This document shows positions 1-10,561 of a stretch of 32,020 nucleotides of DNA, one piece after another. The number at the start of each line of letters is the position of its first letter. Within the stretch, counting starts at the first letter, position 1. Source of the stretch: an uncultured Gammaproteobacteria bacterium (GTDB lineage Bacteria; Pseudomonadota; Gammaproteobacteria; Nitrosococcales; Methylophagaceae). The translations under genes were made by a program, and so were the position numbers. Below the pieces are notes generated by a model that was not told where the DNA came from, made no database searches, and was given only the letters and a program-made list of their open reading frames with translations. The stretch spans positions 1-32,020 of the forward strand of contig CALCCU010000258.1 in the NCBI GenBank assembly GCA_937900515.1. Direction: 5' to 3'.

Positions 1-343
1 CTTGGGCAGTTTGTCGTGTTTCGTCAAACAAATATGGGAAGTTAAAGTTTTGCTCTTGTGCAACACGCTGCATGTTCTCAAAAGAGTCTTCGTCATAATC
101 AGCGGGGTCATTAGACATGATCGCCACTGTATTTATACCAAGTTGTTTTAATTCGTTGGTATCTCGAATAAGCCGATCTAGAATAGCCTTTACATATGGG
201 CAATGATTACAAATAAACATCACCAAAAGACCATTTTCACCTCGACATTCTTCTAATGTCCAAGTCCTTCCATCAGTACCAGGCAATGAAAAATCAATCG
301 CAGGCAGGTCAAAATCACATACAGGCGTTTCTAAACTAACCAT
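1..343 (-). CDS. Thioredoxin/peroxiredoxin-like family protein (3' part cut by window edge)
   Basis: An open frame reads leftward from an ATG at 343 to the window edge (114 codons, no stop). The N-terminus has a peroxiredoxin/TlpA-like start (DFDLPAIDFSLPGTDGRTW) and then the motif CNHCPYVKAI with cysteines at residues 45 and 48. This CxxC within a CNHCPYV signature is typical of the thioredoxin-like group related to AhpC/TSA that is usually annotated simply as thioredoxin family protein. No signal peptide is visible, so a cytoplasmic redox role is likely. The substrate is unknown. The gene is divergent from gltB, 540 bases away, with no evident functional link. The C-terminus lies outside the window, so full length and family membership cannot be verified. 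Confidence 0.82.
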   Translation of the reverse strand, partial: MVSLETPVCDFDLPAIDFSLPGTDGRTWTLEECRGENGLLVMFICNHCPYVKAILDRLIRDTNELKQLGINTVAIMSNDPADYDEDSFENMQRVAQEQNFNFPYLFDETRQTAQ

Positions 344-496
344 AGGCTCTCGCGTAAATTACAGATTTATATCCTTCATTATCTAGATATAAAACTTTTT
401 AGTAGGGATGCTTTCGTAACAGGTAATTTTATCAGACAAACAAAAATAATGCGATCTCAATCAATCATTCCAGTAAATTCAATCACTTAAAAACAC

Positions 497-532
497 TAAA
501 GACTTGTAACTACCATTGAGTTAAAGTCTTTA
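497..532. repeat. 9-bp inverted repeat upstream of gltB
   Basis: TAAAGACTT (497-505) and AAGTCTTTA (524-532) are perfect complements separated by 18 bases, and TTTAATTA-like sequence follows on the plus strand. It could form a weak hairpin or be an operator. No gene ends just before it on either strand, so a terminator role is not obvious. Confidence 0.45.
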
Positions 533-564
533 ATTATCAAAGCTTAGAATATTACTAGTTAATT

Positions 565-599
565 TAGAGCATTAATATGACACTAATATTAATGCTCTA
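565..599. repeat. Perfect 14-bp hairpin in the divergent spacer
   Basis: The left arm TAGAGCATTAATAT (565-578) is exactly complementary to ATATTAATGCTCTA (586-599), with a 7-base loop GACACTA. No gene ends nearby: both flanking genes start on either side of this spacer. It is therefore not an ordinary terminator of an annotated gene. It may be a regulator site, the terminator of an unseen small RNA, or a repeat-family copy. Confidence 0.7.
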
Positions 600-771
600 T
601 GTAAATATGCGCTTTGATGAGTACTCTATTCTCATAGTCATCAACTCGCCTGATATATAATAAGGCAGCAACCTATATACAATCGACTATTGATACATTA
701 TAGTTTTGTTAAACTCTGTGGAAAAACACACCACAAAATTAGGCTATAAGTCTTAATATTTCCGCTTAATA

Positions 772-800
772 TTGAAGCGTAGATACATAACGTCTATAAT
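772..800 (+). promoter_or_regulatory. Sigma-70 type promoter for gltBD
   Basis: TTGAAG (772-777) and TATAAT (795-800) are separated by exactly 17 bases, a near-consensus housekeeping promoter. Transcription would start near 807 and leave a leader of about 75 bases before the gltB ATG at 884. The leader holds a small hairpin, ACCC-GATGA-AGGGT-like, near 820-834. I see no clear NtrC or Lrp site. Confidence 0.65.
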
Positions 801-883
801 GCTAGATCCATTTTTTGCGACCCGATGAAGGGTTAGTCCTCACTATGTACATAGCTAGTTAGGGTGTTCGTTAACAAAATTAC

Positions 884-3800
884 ATGAAGGTACGTGACGT
901 GAGTCAGCCAACAGAATTAACACAAGGTCTTTATCGGCCTGAATTTGAAAAAGACAACTGCGGTTTCGGTCTAATTGCTCAAATGGACGGAAAGCCTAGC
1001 CATTGGTTAGTTGAAACGGCCATTGAAGCATTAGGCAACCTAACCCATCGCGGTGCTATCGGTGCTGATGGTAAAACAGGTGACGGCTGCGGTTTGTTAA
1101 TGAAAAAACCCGATGGGTTTTTCCGTGCTATTGCCGATGAACTGGGCTTCAACCTAGCTGATAACTATGCTGTTGGTATGGTATTTTTATCGCAAGATAA
1201 TGACAAAGCTCAAGCAAACCAAAATGTAGTTACAGAAAAATTAACTGAACAAGGTCTTGAAGTTTTGGGGTGGCGAGATGTGCCCGTTGATGCTGAAACT
1301 GCCTGCGGTAAAACTGCTTTAGATTTATTACCTATCATGCGCCAAGTATTTGTTAATGCTGCTGCAGATATGGATGATGCTACGTTTGAACGTCACTTAT
1401 ACATCGCGCGCCGTTTATCTGAAAAAGCAGTTTCTAACGATGATGCTTTTTATATTCCAACCTTATCTTCACAAGTTGTGTCGTATAAAGGTTTGGTTAT
1501 GCCTTCATACTTACCAATCTTTTATAAAGATTTGAACGACAAACGTATGGAAACAGCTATTTGTGTTTTCCATCAACGCTTCTCAACGAATACATGGCCA
1601 CAATGGAAATTGGCACAGCCTTTCCGTTATTTGGCTCACAATGGTGAAATCAATACAGTTCGTGGTAACCGCAACTGGGCACTTGCTCGTGGCGCCAAAT
1701 TTGCTACCAAACTAATTGATAATATGGATGATATTCGTCCATTGGTAAACGTCACAGGTTCTGATTCTTCCAGCATGGATAATATGTTGGAAGCAATGAT
1801 GGCTGGCGGTATCAATATGTTCCGTGCAATGCGTTTGTTAGTGCCCGCTGCGTGGCAAAATGACAACACCATGGACCAAGATTTAAAAGCGTTCTATGAT
1901 TACAACTCCATGCATATGGAACCATGGGATGGCCCAGCTGGCGTAGTATTAACAAATGGTCGCTATGCAGCATGTACGCTTGATCGTAATGGACTTCGTC
2001 CAGCTCGTTATGTAATCACAAAAGATCGTCATATTACGATCGCTTCTGAAGTCGGTGTTTACAAATATGAGCCTGAAGATGTTATTGCAAAAGGCCGCTT
2101 AAAACCAGGCCAAATGTTAGCAGTAGATACATCAAATGGTGAGTTGTTATTGCCTGATGATATCAATGAAACATTGAAAAAAGCACAGCCATACCGTGAA
2201 TGGATTGAAACAAACCTTAAGCGTTTAGAAGATGGGGCTGATGATGAAACTCGCCCTACTCTTGAAGATGAACTGTTAAAGAGTTACGAAAAACTATTCC
2301 AAGTCAGCTTTGAAGAACGTGACCAAGTTATTCGCGTATTAGGCGAAGCAGGCCAAGAAGCTACTGGCTCGATGGGTGATGACACGCCTTTTGCCGTGAT
2401 GTCTCAAAAAGAACGTTCACTATTCGATTACTTCCGTCAGCAATTCGCACAAGTAACTAATCCACCAATTGATCCACTACGTGAAAATATTGTCATGTCG
2501 TTGGAAACTTGTTTCGGCCAAGAAAACAACTTGTTCGAAGAAACTGAAGATCATGCTGAGCGTGTAGTCGTTGATTCACCTGTATTATCTGAAAGCCGCT
2601 TTCACCAGCTCCTAGAATTAGGAAAAACTGATGTAAACTATAAATCAAGCACTATTTCACTAGCTTACAAAGAAGAAACTGGCTTAGAAACAGCTCTTGA
2701 TTCAATAGTTGAGCAGACTGTACAAGCCGTACGTGATGGCAGCGTCATCATTGTGTTATCAGATCGTGATCTTGATAACAGTAGTTTGCCCGTACATGCT
2801 TTACTTGTCACAGGTGCTGTTCACCAAAGATTAATTACTGAAGGCCTTCGATGTGATGCAAATATTGTAGTCGAAACAGCTACAGCTCGTGACTCTCATC
2901 ATTTTGCAGTTCTATTAGGTAACGGCGCTACAGCGGTATACCCATACCTAGCTTACGCATGTCTAAATGACATGATTAAAACTGGTGAGATTAAAGACCT
3001 AACGCGTTCTGAAGTCTGCGCTCGCTACCGTAAAGGTATCAATAAAGGTTTGTTCAAAGTAACATCAAAAATGGGTATTTCAACCATTGCGAGTTACCGT
3101 GGTGCACAGCTTTATGAAATTGTTGGTTTAAACGAAGATGTTGTGAGCAAATGTTTCACAGCTACAACCAGTCGTATTGGTGGTACAAGTTTTGAAGAAC
3201 TACACACAGAACAATTAGCACTCGCAGATCGTGCCTGGAATAAGCGTAAAAAACGTGAGCAGGGTGGTCTATTGAAATTTGTTCATGGCAGTGAATACCA
3301 TGCTTATAATCCTGATGTAATCGCTACATTACAGAAAGCAGTTCAAGGCGGAAGTTATGATGACTATAAAGCTTACGCTCAGTTAGTTAATGAACGCCCA
3401 GCGATGGTTTTACGTGATTTACTAGAAATCAAACCTGCAAATAAACCATTATCACTAGATGAAGTAGAACCTGTTGGCAATATCTTATCGCGTTTTGATA
3501 GTGCTGGTATGTCTCTAGGCGCCTTATCTCCTGAAGCTCATGAAGCAATGGCGACAGCAATGAACCGCTTAGGTGGTCGTTCTAACTCAGGTGAGGGTGG
3601 TGAAGATCCTGCTCGCTTCGGTACTGAACGCGTATCTAAAATCAAGCAAATTGCATCAGGACGTTTTGGTGTCACTCCGAACTACCTCGTGAATGCTGAA
3701 GTTCTACAGATCAAAGTAGCACAAGGTGCTAAACCTGGTGAAGGTGGTCAATTACCAGGTGGTAAAGTCAATCAAATGATTGCGACATTGCGCCACTCAG

Positions 3801-5368
3801 TACCAGGCGTAACGCTTATTTCACCTCCGCCGCATCACGATATTTATTCAATTGAAGACTTAGCTCAGCTTATTTTCGATTTGAAACAAGTTAACCCAGA
3901 TGCATTAATTTCAGTGAAATTAGTATCAGAAGCTGGCGTAGGCACAATCGCTGCAGGTGTAGCTAAAGCGTATGCTGATTTAATTACTATCTCTGGTTAC
4001 GATGGTGGTACAGCAGCTAGCCCATTAACCTCGGTTAAGTATGCAGGTGGCCCATGGGAATTAGGTTTATCTGAAACTCACCAAACACTTCGCGCTAATG
4101 ACTTACGCGATAAAGTGCGTCTACAAACAGATGGTGGCTTGAAAACTGGTTTGGATGTTATTAAAGCAGGTATTTTGGGGGCAGAAAGTTTCGCATTTGG
4201 TACAGGTCCAATGGTAGCCCTAGGTTGTAAATTCTTACGAATCTGCCACTTGAACAACTGCGCGACCGGTGTTGCAACTCAGAATGAGACTTTGCGTAGC
4301 AGCCACTTTATCGGTTTGCCGCAGATGGTGATGAACTACTTCCAGTTTGTTGCCCGTGAGACCCAAGAATGGTTAGCCATTTTGGGTGTTAGTAATATGG
4401 CTGACTTGATTGGTCGAACTGATTTATTGAAAATCCTGCCAGGAACAACTGACAAGCAACGTAAATTGGATCTAGAACCACTATTGTCTACTGCAGGTGT
4501 TGCAGCTGATAAGCCTCAGTACTGTATTGCACCGAAAAATGAACCTTATGATAAAGGTGAATTAGCGGAGCAAATGATTGTCGACATGCAAGAAGCAATT
4601 GCTAATAAAACTGGCGGTTTCTTTGAGTATGATGTCCGCAATATCCATCGCTCAATCGGCGGACGAATTTCTGGTGAAATTGCTCGCCACCATGGTAACT
4701 ATGGCATGTCTGACACGCCAATTCGCTTGCAATTGAAAGGTTCTGCAGGTCAGAGTTTTGGTGTCTGGAATGCTGGTGGTCTTGAAATTCGCCTTGAAGG
4801 TGACGCCAATGACTATGTGGGTAAAGGTATGGCTGCAGGGAAACTCAGCATTTACCCATCGCCGGAAAGTCACTTCGCTACGCAAGAAGCAAGCATCATG
4901 GGTAACACCTGTTTATATGGTGCAACTGGTGGTGAGCTTTATGCCTCAGGTATGGCTGGTGAACGTTTTGCTGTACGAAACTCAGGTGCAACTGCGGTTG
5001 TAGAAGGCATCGGCGATCATGGTTGTGAATACATGACAGGTGGTGTTGTAGCTGTACTCGGTGAGTCGGGCCTAAACTTCGGTGCAGGTATGACGGGTGG
5101 TTTTGCTTATGTGCTGGATTTAGATGACACATTCTCAGAACGCTATAACCCTGAATTAGTTGAACTAGTACGTATGGATGGCGCTGAATTATCAGCACAT
5201 GCACTGTATTTGAAAACATTGATTGAAAACCATGTGCGTGAAACAAATAGTACATGGGGTAATGAGTTACTCGATATGTTTGAGCAGCGCTTAAGCCAAT
5301 TCTGGTTAGTTAAACCTAAAGCAGCCGCATTAGATAGTTTGTTAGAACTAGCCAACAAAGCAGCATAA
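884..5368 (+). CDS. gltB: Glutamate synthase (NADPH) large subunit
   Basis: The large subunit of GOGAT (1494 aa) transfers the glutamine amide to 2-oxoglutarate, giving two glutamates, with electrons from the GltD subunit. The class II amidotransferase nucleophile is Cys26 in DNCGFGL. The first 25 residues are a propeptide presumably removed to expose it, as in E. coli GltB. The order is amidotransferase (about 26-430), central domain (about 475-765), FMN/synthase domain (about 825-1195, with [12 protein letters not shown] near 951) and the GXGXG beta-helix (from about 1260). The 3Fe-4S cysteines are C1115, C1121 and C1126 (Cx5Cx4C). Length and motifs are normal. The ATG at 884 lacks a clear Shine-Dalgarno, but the next residues align with family N-termini. 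gltD follows after 21 bases. Confidence 0.97.
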   Translation: MKVRDVSQPTELTQGLYRPEFEKDNCGFGLIAQMDGKPSHWLVETAIEALGNLTHRGAIGADGKTGDGCGLLMKKPDGFFRAIADELGFNLADNYAVGMVFLSQDNDKAQANQNVVTEKLTEQGLEVLGWRDVPVDAETACGKTALDLLPIMRQVFVNAAADMDDATFERHLYIARRLSEKAVSNDDAFYIPTLSSQVVSYKGLVMPSYLPIFYKDLNDKRMETAICVFHQRFSTNTWPQWKLAQPFRYLAHNGEINTVRGNRNWALARGAKFATKLIDNMDDIRPLVNVTGSDSSSMDNMLEAMMAGGINMFRAMRLLVPAAWQNDNTMDQDLKAFYDYNSMHMEPWDGPAGVVLTNGRYAACTLDRNGLRPARYVITKDRHITIASEVGVYKYEPEDVIAKGRLKPGQMLAVDTSNGELLLPDDINETLKKAQPYREWIETNLKRLEDGADDETRPTLEDELLKSYEKLFQVSFEERDQVIRVLGEAGQEATGSMGDDTPFAVMSQKERSLFDYFRQQFAQVTNPPIDPLRENIVMSLETCFGQENNLFEETEDHAERVVVDSPVLSESRFHQLLELGKTDVNYKSSTISLAYKEETGLETALDSIVEQTVQAVRDGSVIIVLSDRDLDNSSLPVHALLVTGAVHQRLITEGLRCDANIVVETATARDSHHFAVLLGNGATAVYPYLAYACLNDMIKTGEIKDLTRSEVCARYRKGINKGLFKVTSKMGISTIASYRGAQLYEIVGLNEDVVSKCFTATTSRIGGTSFEELHTEQLALADRAWNKRKKREQGGLLKFVHGSEYHAYNPDVIATLQKAVQGGSYDDYKAYAQLVNERPAMVLRDLLEIKPANKPLSLDEVEPVGNILSRFDSAGMSLGALSPEAHEAMATAMNRLGGRSNSGEGGEDPARFGTERVSKIKQIASGRFGVTPNYLVNAEVLQIKVAQGAKPGEGGQLPGGKVNQMIATLRHSVPGVTLISPPPHHDIYSIEDLAQLIFDLKQVNPDALISVKLVSEAGVGTIAAGVAKAYADLITISGYDGGTAASPLTSVKYAGGPWELGLSETHQTLRANDLRDKVRLQTDGGLKTGLDVIKAGILGAESFAFGTGPMVALGCKFLRICHLNNCATGVATQNETLRSSHFIGLPQMVMNYFQFVARETQEWLAILGVSNMADLIGRTDLLKILPGTTDKQRKLDLEPLLSTAGVAADKPQYCIAPKNEPYDKGELAEQMIVDMQEAIANKTGGFFEYDVRNIHRSIGGRISGEIARHHGNYGMSDTPIRLQLKGSAGQSFGVWNAGGLEIRLEGDANDYVGKGMAAGKLSIYPSPESHFATQEASIMGNTCLYGATGGELYASGMAGERFAVRNSGATAVVEGIGDHGCEYMTGGVVAVLGESGLNFGAGMTGGFAYVLDLDDTFSERYNPELVELVRMDGAELSAHALYLKTLIENHVRETNSTWGNELLDMFEQRLSQFWLVKPKAAALDSLLELANKAA

Positions 5369-6791
<1,423 letters not shown>

Positions 6792-6793
<2 letters not shown>

Positions 6794-6821
6794 CTAAGCT
6801 TGCTTGACTACCCGCTTAGTT
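6792..6821 (+). terminator. Possible weak hairpin terminator after gltD
   Basis: AACTAAGC (6792-6799) and GCTTAGTT (6814-6821) are perfect complements around a 14-base loop, starting inside the gltD stop codon. There is no T-run after it, so it is at best a weak or Rho-assisted stop between gltD and hemE. Confidence 0.35.
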
Positions 6822-6934
6822 GATCTACATCAGCTAACTATAAGGCTTCATGATGTCGGAAAGTATTTTCGAGTATTATGGAGCCTTATTTATATCTGTA
6901 CTATTTGTGTATTTTATTTGTGAGGATGTTGTAC

Positions 6935-8002
6935 GTGGCAGAATTAAAAAATGATCGCTATTTAAAGGCTTTATTGCGTCAACCTGTCGATAAAACGCCT
7001 GTATGGATCATGCGTCAAGCAGGAAGATATTTACCAGAGTACCGTGAAGTCCGTGCAAAAGCTGGTGATTTTATGACTTTGTGCTCTACCCCCGAGCTTG
7101 CTTGTGAAGTTACATTACAACCTTTACGTCGCTTTGATTTAGATGCTGCAATTATTTTCTCTGATATCCTGACTATTCCTGATGCTATGGGGTTAGGCTT
7201 ACATTTTGTTGCTGGCGAAGGTCCTAAATTCAACTCAGTAATTCAATCAGCAGCTGACATAGCTAAATTAGGCGTTCCAGATATGGAAGATAACCTAGGC
7301 TATGTGATGGATGCCATTCGTTTAACTCGTCGCGAAATCAATGGTAAAGTACCTTTAATTGGGTTCAGCGGTAGTCCCTGGACACTTGCATGCTATATGG
7401 TTGAAGGCGGGTCAAGCAAAGACTTTGCTAAAGTAAAAGGTATGATGTTCGACGAGCCAAAACAAATGCATGCATTACTTGATGTATTAGCAGATTCGGT
7501 TATCGCTTACTTAAATGCTCAAATTGCAGCTGGAGCTCAATCAATCATGTTATTTGATACATGGGGCGGAGCACTAAGCAGAGAAAATTACCAAGAGTTC
7601 TCATTAGCTTATATGCAGAAAATTGTATCTGGATTAACGCGTGAAGCTGAAGGTAGAACAGTACCTGTAACCTTATTTACGAAAGGTGGAGGTCAATGGT
7701 TAGAGCTAATGGCTAATACAGGTGTTGATGCTGTTGGCCTTGATTGGACAACTGATATTGCCACAGCACGCCAACGAGTAGGAGAAAAAGTGACTCTGCA
7801 AGGCAATATGGATCCTTGTGTACTTTATGCTTCAGCTGATCGTGTTGAGCAAGAAGTCGCCAACGTGTTAGCAGGCTTCGGTCAAGGAAACACAGGTCAC
7901 GTATTCAATTTAGGTCACGGTATCCACCCAACTATTGCACCAGAAAACATGAGTCGCTTAGTCGATTCAGTTCATAATATCAGCGAACAATACCACCGCT
8001 AA
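6935..8002 (+). CDS. hemE: Uroporphyrinogen decarboxylase
   Basis: HemE removes four acetate carboxyls from uroporphyrinogen III to make coproporphyrinogen III, a soluble step of haem synthesis. The protein begins [17 protein letters not shown] and carries the signature [11 protein letters not shown] (residues 27-37) and the active-site aspartate D77 in [14 protein letters not shown]. An ATG at 6878 extends the frame by 19 residues, but that extension is hydrophobic and unlike the family. The GTG at 6935 has GAGG (6922-6925) nine bases upstream and aligns with the E. coli N-terminus, giving 355 aa against about 354. It lies 141 bases after gltD with a weak hairpin between them, so it may have its own promoter. 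Confidence 0.95.
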   Translation: MAELKNDRYLKALLRQPVDKTPVWIMRQAGRYLPEYREVRAKAGDFMTLCSTPELACEVTLQPLRRFDLDAAIIFSDILTIPDAMGLGLHFVAGEGPKFNSVIQSAADIAKLGVPDMEDNLGYVMDAIRLTRREINGKVPLIGFSGSPWTLACYMVEGGSSKDFAKVKGMMFDEPKQMHALLDVLADSVIAYLNAQIAAGAQSIMLFDTWGGALSRENYQEFSLAYMQKIVSGLTREAEGRTVPVTLFTKGGGQWLELMANTGVDAVGLDWTTDIATARQRVGEKVTLQGNMDPCVLYASADRVEQEVANVLAGFGQGNTGHVFNLGHGIHPTIAPENMSRLVDSVHNISEQYHR

Positions 8003-8013
8003 AACAGAGTTAA

Positions 8014-8061
8014 CTCTATGATTTTGGCTTGAATAATCTATCTAAGGTCAAAATCATAGAG
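8014..8061 (+). terminator. Long hairpin between hemE and the DMT transporter gene
   Basis: CTCTATGATTTTG (8014-8026) is exactly complementary to CAAAATCATAGAG (8049-8061). In RNA the stem extends inward through a G-U, C-G, U-G and U-A to 17 pairs with a 13-base loop. It lies 11 bases after the hemE stop and 7 bases before the next ATG. There is no T-run, so it may be a Rho-type stop, an RNA-stability element or a translational control hairpin. The right arm contains AGAG, the only Shine-Dalgarno-like bases for the next gene. Confidence 0.6.
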
Positions 8062-8068
8062 ATCTAAT

Positions 8069-8971
8069 ATGCAAAATACCTCTCCATATAAAAGCCAGTT
8101 GATAGGGTTTAGCCTAGCTATTACAGGCACGTTACTTTTTTCACTAAAATCGATATTTATAAAGTATCTTTATCAGCAAGGCTTAAACGCTGACTCCGTA
8201 TTAGTATTAAGAATGGCACTAGCGCTACCCATCTATATCGCAATATTGATTGCAGCGTTACGAACTCAAAGCCAAATTACACTTAATAGCAAGACAACAA
8301 CAACAGTCTTCTTTCTCGGCTTTATAGGGTACTATCTAGCATCATTATTCGACTTGATGGGCCTTGAACTTATTACGGCTCAACTCGAACGACTCAGCTT
8401 ATTTACCTACCCTTTTCTAGTTGCGATACTCGGCTTTCTCTTCTTTAAAGAACCGATTACACGTAAAGTACTCTTCGCGTTTATTACTAGCTATGCAGGT
8501 CTATGGATAGTCATGGGGCAGGAACTTGCTCTAACAGGCAATAATGTCCTTCAAGGTGTTAGTTTAGTACTCGCTTCTGCACTTAGCTTCTCATTTTATG
8601 TGCTTTTTAGCCGGCCATTAATCAAACGGTTAACCAGTGTTTTGTTCACAAGCCTTGCGATGGTCTCTTCTAGCATCTTTGCTCTATTACATGGTGTAGT
8701 CATCATTGACTGGAATTCGCTGTTCATAACCGATGTAGCTTGGCTCTGGCTTGTTCTTTTAGTAATTCTAAGTACAGTAATTCCAAGTTTTATGATGACA
8801 GAGTCAATACAACGAATAGGACCGACTCAGACAGGAATTGCTGGTATGCTTGGGCCTATTTTCACTATCGCACTAGCGGTGTATCTACTATCAGAACCAT
8901 TTACCTTAGAAATAGCACTAGGCGTTGCATTAGTTATTACAGGCGTACTCAGCCTGATGATTAGAAAATAG
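8069..8971 (+). CDS. EamA/DMT-family membrane transporter
   Basis: A 300-residue, strongly hydrophobic protein with about ten predicted membrane helices in two similar halves, as in the drug/metabolite transporter superfamily (EamA). The first half runs through GFSLAITGTLLFSLKSIFIKYL and ends near FLFFKEPITRKVLFAF. The second half repeats this, with GIAGMLGPIFTIALAVYLL-type and EPFTLEIALGVALVITGV-type segments, matching the typical LxEPxT element after helix 4 or 9. The family exports or imports small metabolites and amino acids. The substrate cannot be told from sequence. The only ATG-proximal SD-like bases lie inside a hairpin (8014-8061). It follows hemE on the same strand by 66 bases. Confidence 0.88.
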   Translation: MQNTSPYKSQLIGFSLAITGTLLFSLKSIFIKYLYQQGLNADSVLVLRMALALPIYIAILIAALRTQSQITLNSKTTTTVFFLGFIGYYLASLFDLMGLELITAQLERLSLFTYPFLVAILGFLFFKEPITRKVLFAFITSYAGLWIVMGQELALTGNNVLQGVSLVLASALSFSFYVLFSRPLIKRLTSVLFTSLAMVSSSIFALLHGVVIIDWNSLFITDVAWLWLVLLVILSTVIPSFMMTESIQRIGPTQTGIAGMLGPIFTIALAVYLLSEPFTLEIALGVALVITGVLSLMIRK

Positions 8972-9288
8972 TTTTACTATCATCGGCCATCATTTCGCAG
9001 GCGAACATGCTTAACCCTGGCCTGGCGTTGAGCTCTAAGATGAACTTAAAAGTAGGAAGTTGCATTTAGGATGCCTATGCTGCCCGATAAGAAGTAAGTT
9101 CACGAACCAGAGATATAAACTCTAGTTGATATGCCTTCCTAATGCTATATAACTAAATGCAGTATGTAATAAACTACATTCACAGTTCGTCAGCTTTTAT
9201 CATATACATGTAAAGTTATACTTCTATATGACTTCTTGAAAGAGCCTGAGTATTTTATTTAAGGAGGAAAATCATTTATAAATGGCAG
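8972..9288. other. Spacer with possible structured RNA, no gene recognised
   Basis: No ORF of convincing quality is present on either strand. The part around 8985-9115 looks richer in G+C than the flanking spacers and can fold: TTCG/CGAA at 8994-9005, an 8-bp perfect pair TGAACTTA (9041-9048) with TAAGTTCA (9095-9102), GCAT/ATGC inside it (9062-9074), and CTCT/AGAG outside it (9033-9036, 9109-9112). I compared it by eye with 6S, 4.5S, tmRNA and RNase P RNA and did not recognise any. The right part (9120-9260) is AT-rich and featureless. Confidence 0.4.
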
Positions 9289-9330
9289 AAACAAGAAACC
9301 CTGCTAATGCAGGGCTTTAGTTTCTTGTTT
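9289..9330 (-). terminator. Intrinsic terminator of tRNA-Met
   Basis: Read on the minus strand, the hairpin CCCTGC-ATTA-GCAGGG (9314-9299) is followed at once by TTTCTTGTTT (9298-9289), a standard Rho-independent terminator 20-50 bases after the tRNA 3' end. The outer AAACAAGAAA and TTTCTTGTTT (9321-9330) can also pair with a 6-base bulge, so the structure could also stop plus-strand transcripts. Confidence 0.75.
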
Positions 9331-9350
9331 ATTTTAATGATGAGTTATGG

Positions 9351-9427
9351 TGGTGGCTATACCTAGATTCGAACTAGGGACCCCATCATTATGAGTGATG
9401 TGCTCTAACCAACTGAGCTATATAGCC
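9351..9427 (-). tRNA. tRNA-Met (CAT), elongator
   Basis: The 77-base cloverleaf is complete: acceptor GGCTATA pairs with TATAGCC, discriminator A, and CCA is encoded (9353-9351). The anticodon arm is CATCA-CTCATAA-TGATG with anticodon CAT. The D arm and anticodon region match the E. coli elongator tRNA-Met. Lack of an initiator-type acceptor mismatch and the D-arm sequence argue against initiator tRNA or tRNA-Ile2, although a CAT anticodon alone cannot exclude the latter. It follows pldA by 57 bases on the same strand and ends at a clear terminator. Confidence 0.95.
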
Positions 9428-9484
9428 ATACCAAGCGGAGAATTCTACGATGTTAGCTAGTAAATATCAATCTTTTTTTTAAAA

Positions 9485-10519
9485 TTAAAGCCAATCACTT
9501 AATTTGACACCAACACCAATACTATTTGAATGCGAATTATAGTCTATTAAGTTTTCACCATAACCATTAAACCACTGTACATAGCCATTAATTTTATGAC
9601 TTATAGGGAAGGTCCAACCAAATTCAAATGCGCCATGATTATCACTAAAATCAAGGTTATTACGTGTCATAAAACTAAACGATTGATTGCCCATTTTATA
9701 AACACCACTCAGCTCGAAGTTACCTAAGTAATCATCAATATCTGGGTTATCATCATTATCAGTATCTTCAGGTAACCTTATCCAAGGTTTAAAGGAAAAG
9801 TAAGCGTTACCTTTTTCTACAATAAAGTCGGCAAAGACTCTATTCCAGCTGCGCGATAAAGAGCCAGCTTGACCATTAGACTGATGCACAATGCCTGTGC
9901 GAATGATTGAGCTACGAAACCCCCATAACTCGCTATCATTTTTAAATGATAGCCATACTTCAGGTTCATGGTTTGTTTCTCTAAACGGCGAAGAACTCTC
10001 TTTATTAAACTGCTGCCAAAAAAAACGTCCCGTATAAGCGGCATAAAGATCGCCATGGTGATTAAATACCCCCCTAATTAAAGGAACTTTAACACTAATC
10101 TGAAACTTTGTTTCCCATGGCTGCAAATGTACATCTCGGCTAGGAAATGCAGTACTAAAAGGTTCTTCATTTGGCTCAGAGAGATTATTACTAATTAGAA
10201 TATAATTTGGCTTATGTGGAATGAGTGAAAAAGTCGATGCTTCGCCTTTCCGTTCCATTCTCAGCCTGTGCTCTATTGCAGATTGTGGCTTTACTGCTTC
10301 AGCTAAATTTAAGCTCTCAGGCTCGGCGCTATCAGCAGCGACTATACCCCCAACACGACTAGATTTATCCTGACAAAAGTCTTTTAACTCACCAACAGTG
10401 ATACTATCATTTGCATTGAGTAGCTGCGCTTGCAAACATTCACTTAAGGAATCAGCAGCATTCGCTTGCCACGCTAACGGTATCATCGCGATTAATAATA
10501 AATTTGAAACAATTTTCAT
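9485..10519 (-). CDS. pldA: Outer membrane phospholipase A (OMPLA)
   Basis: OMPLA hydrolyses acyl esters of phospholipids that reach the outer leaflet. It is an outer-membrane beta barrel active as a calcium-dependent dimer. A signal peptide is visible (residues 1-21, ending WQANA-AD). The catalytic triad is H212, S214 (HQSNGQ) and N226 (SWNRV), with the same 2- and 12-residue spacing as His142/Ser144/Asn156 of mature E. coli OMPLA. The C-terminus has GYGENLIDYN and ends ...KLSDWL, a barrel-type aromatic end region. At 344 aa it is about 55 longer than E. coli PldA. The excess lies in a soluble N-terminal segment with Cys28 and Cys49, which could form a disulfide. It starts 42 bases after ychF. 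Confidence 0.93.
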   Translation of the reverse strand: MKIVSNLLLIAMIPLAWQANAADSLSECLQAQLLNANDSITVGELKDFCQDKSSRVGGIVAADSAEPESLNLAEAVKPQSAIEHRLRMERKGEASTFSLIPHKPNYILISNNLSEPNEEPFSTAFPSRDVHLQPWETKFQISVKVPLIRGVFNHHGDLYAAYTGRFFWQQFNKESSSPFRETNHEPEVWLSFKNDSELWGFRSSIIRTGIVHQSNGQAGSLSRSWNRVFADFIVEKGNAYFSFKPWIRLPEDTDNDDNPDIDDYLGNFELSGVYKMGNQSFSFMTRNNLDFSDNHGAFEFGWTFPISHKINGYVQWFNGYGENLIDYNSHSNSIGVGVKLSDWL

Positions 10520-10561
10520 TGAATCATCATTTTCAATGCTTTTACTAAAACTGAAGATGAA

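Larger units (their letters stand above)
344..883. other. 540-base divergent spacer between the thioredoxin-like gene and gltB
   Basis: This AT-rich spacer holds no convincing gene. It contains a 9-bp inverted repeat (497-505 with 524-532), a perfect 14-bp hairpin (565-599) and the gltB promoter (772-800). A 13-codon ATG frame at 450-491 has no ribosome binding site and I do not consider it a gene. Promoter signals for the leftward gene should lie in about 344-480, but I see no clear hexamer pair. Confidence 0.6.

Noticed and set aside
4896-5255. 119-codon minus-strand frame inside the gltB 3' end
   Set aside because: It is antisense to the conserved GXGXG domain of gltB, its translation is low in recognisable structure (His/Gln rich), and no ribosome binding site was seen. 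It is a shadow frame.
6878-6934. Longer N-terminus for hemE from an ATG at 6878
   Set aside because: The 19 extra residues are hydrophobic and unlike HemE, whereas the GTG at 6935 has a good Shine-Dalgarno and gives the family length.
8972-9288. 6S RNA, 4.5S RNA, tmRNA or RNase P RNA in the spacer before tRNA-Met
   Set aside because: No diagnostic conserved segments of these RNAs could be matched by eye on either strand; only reported as an unknown structured stretch.
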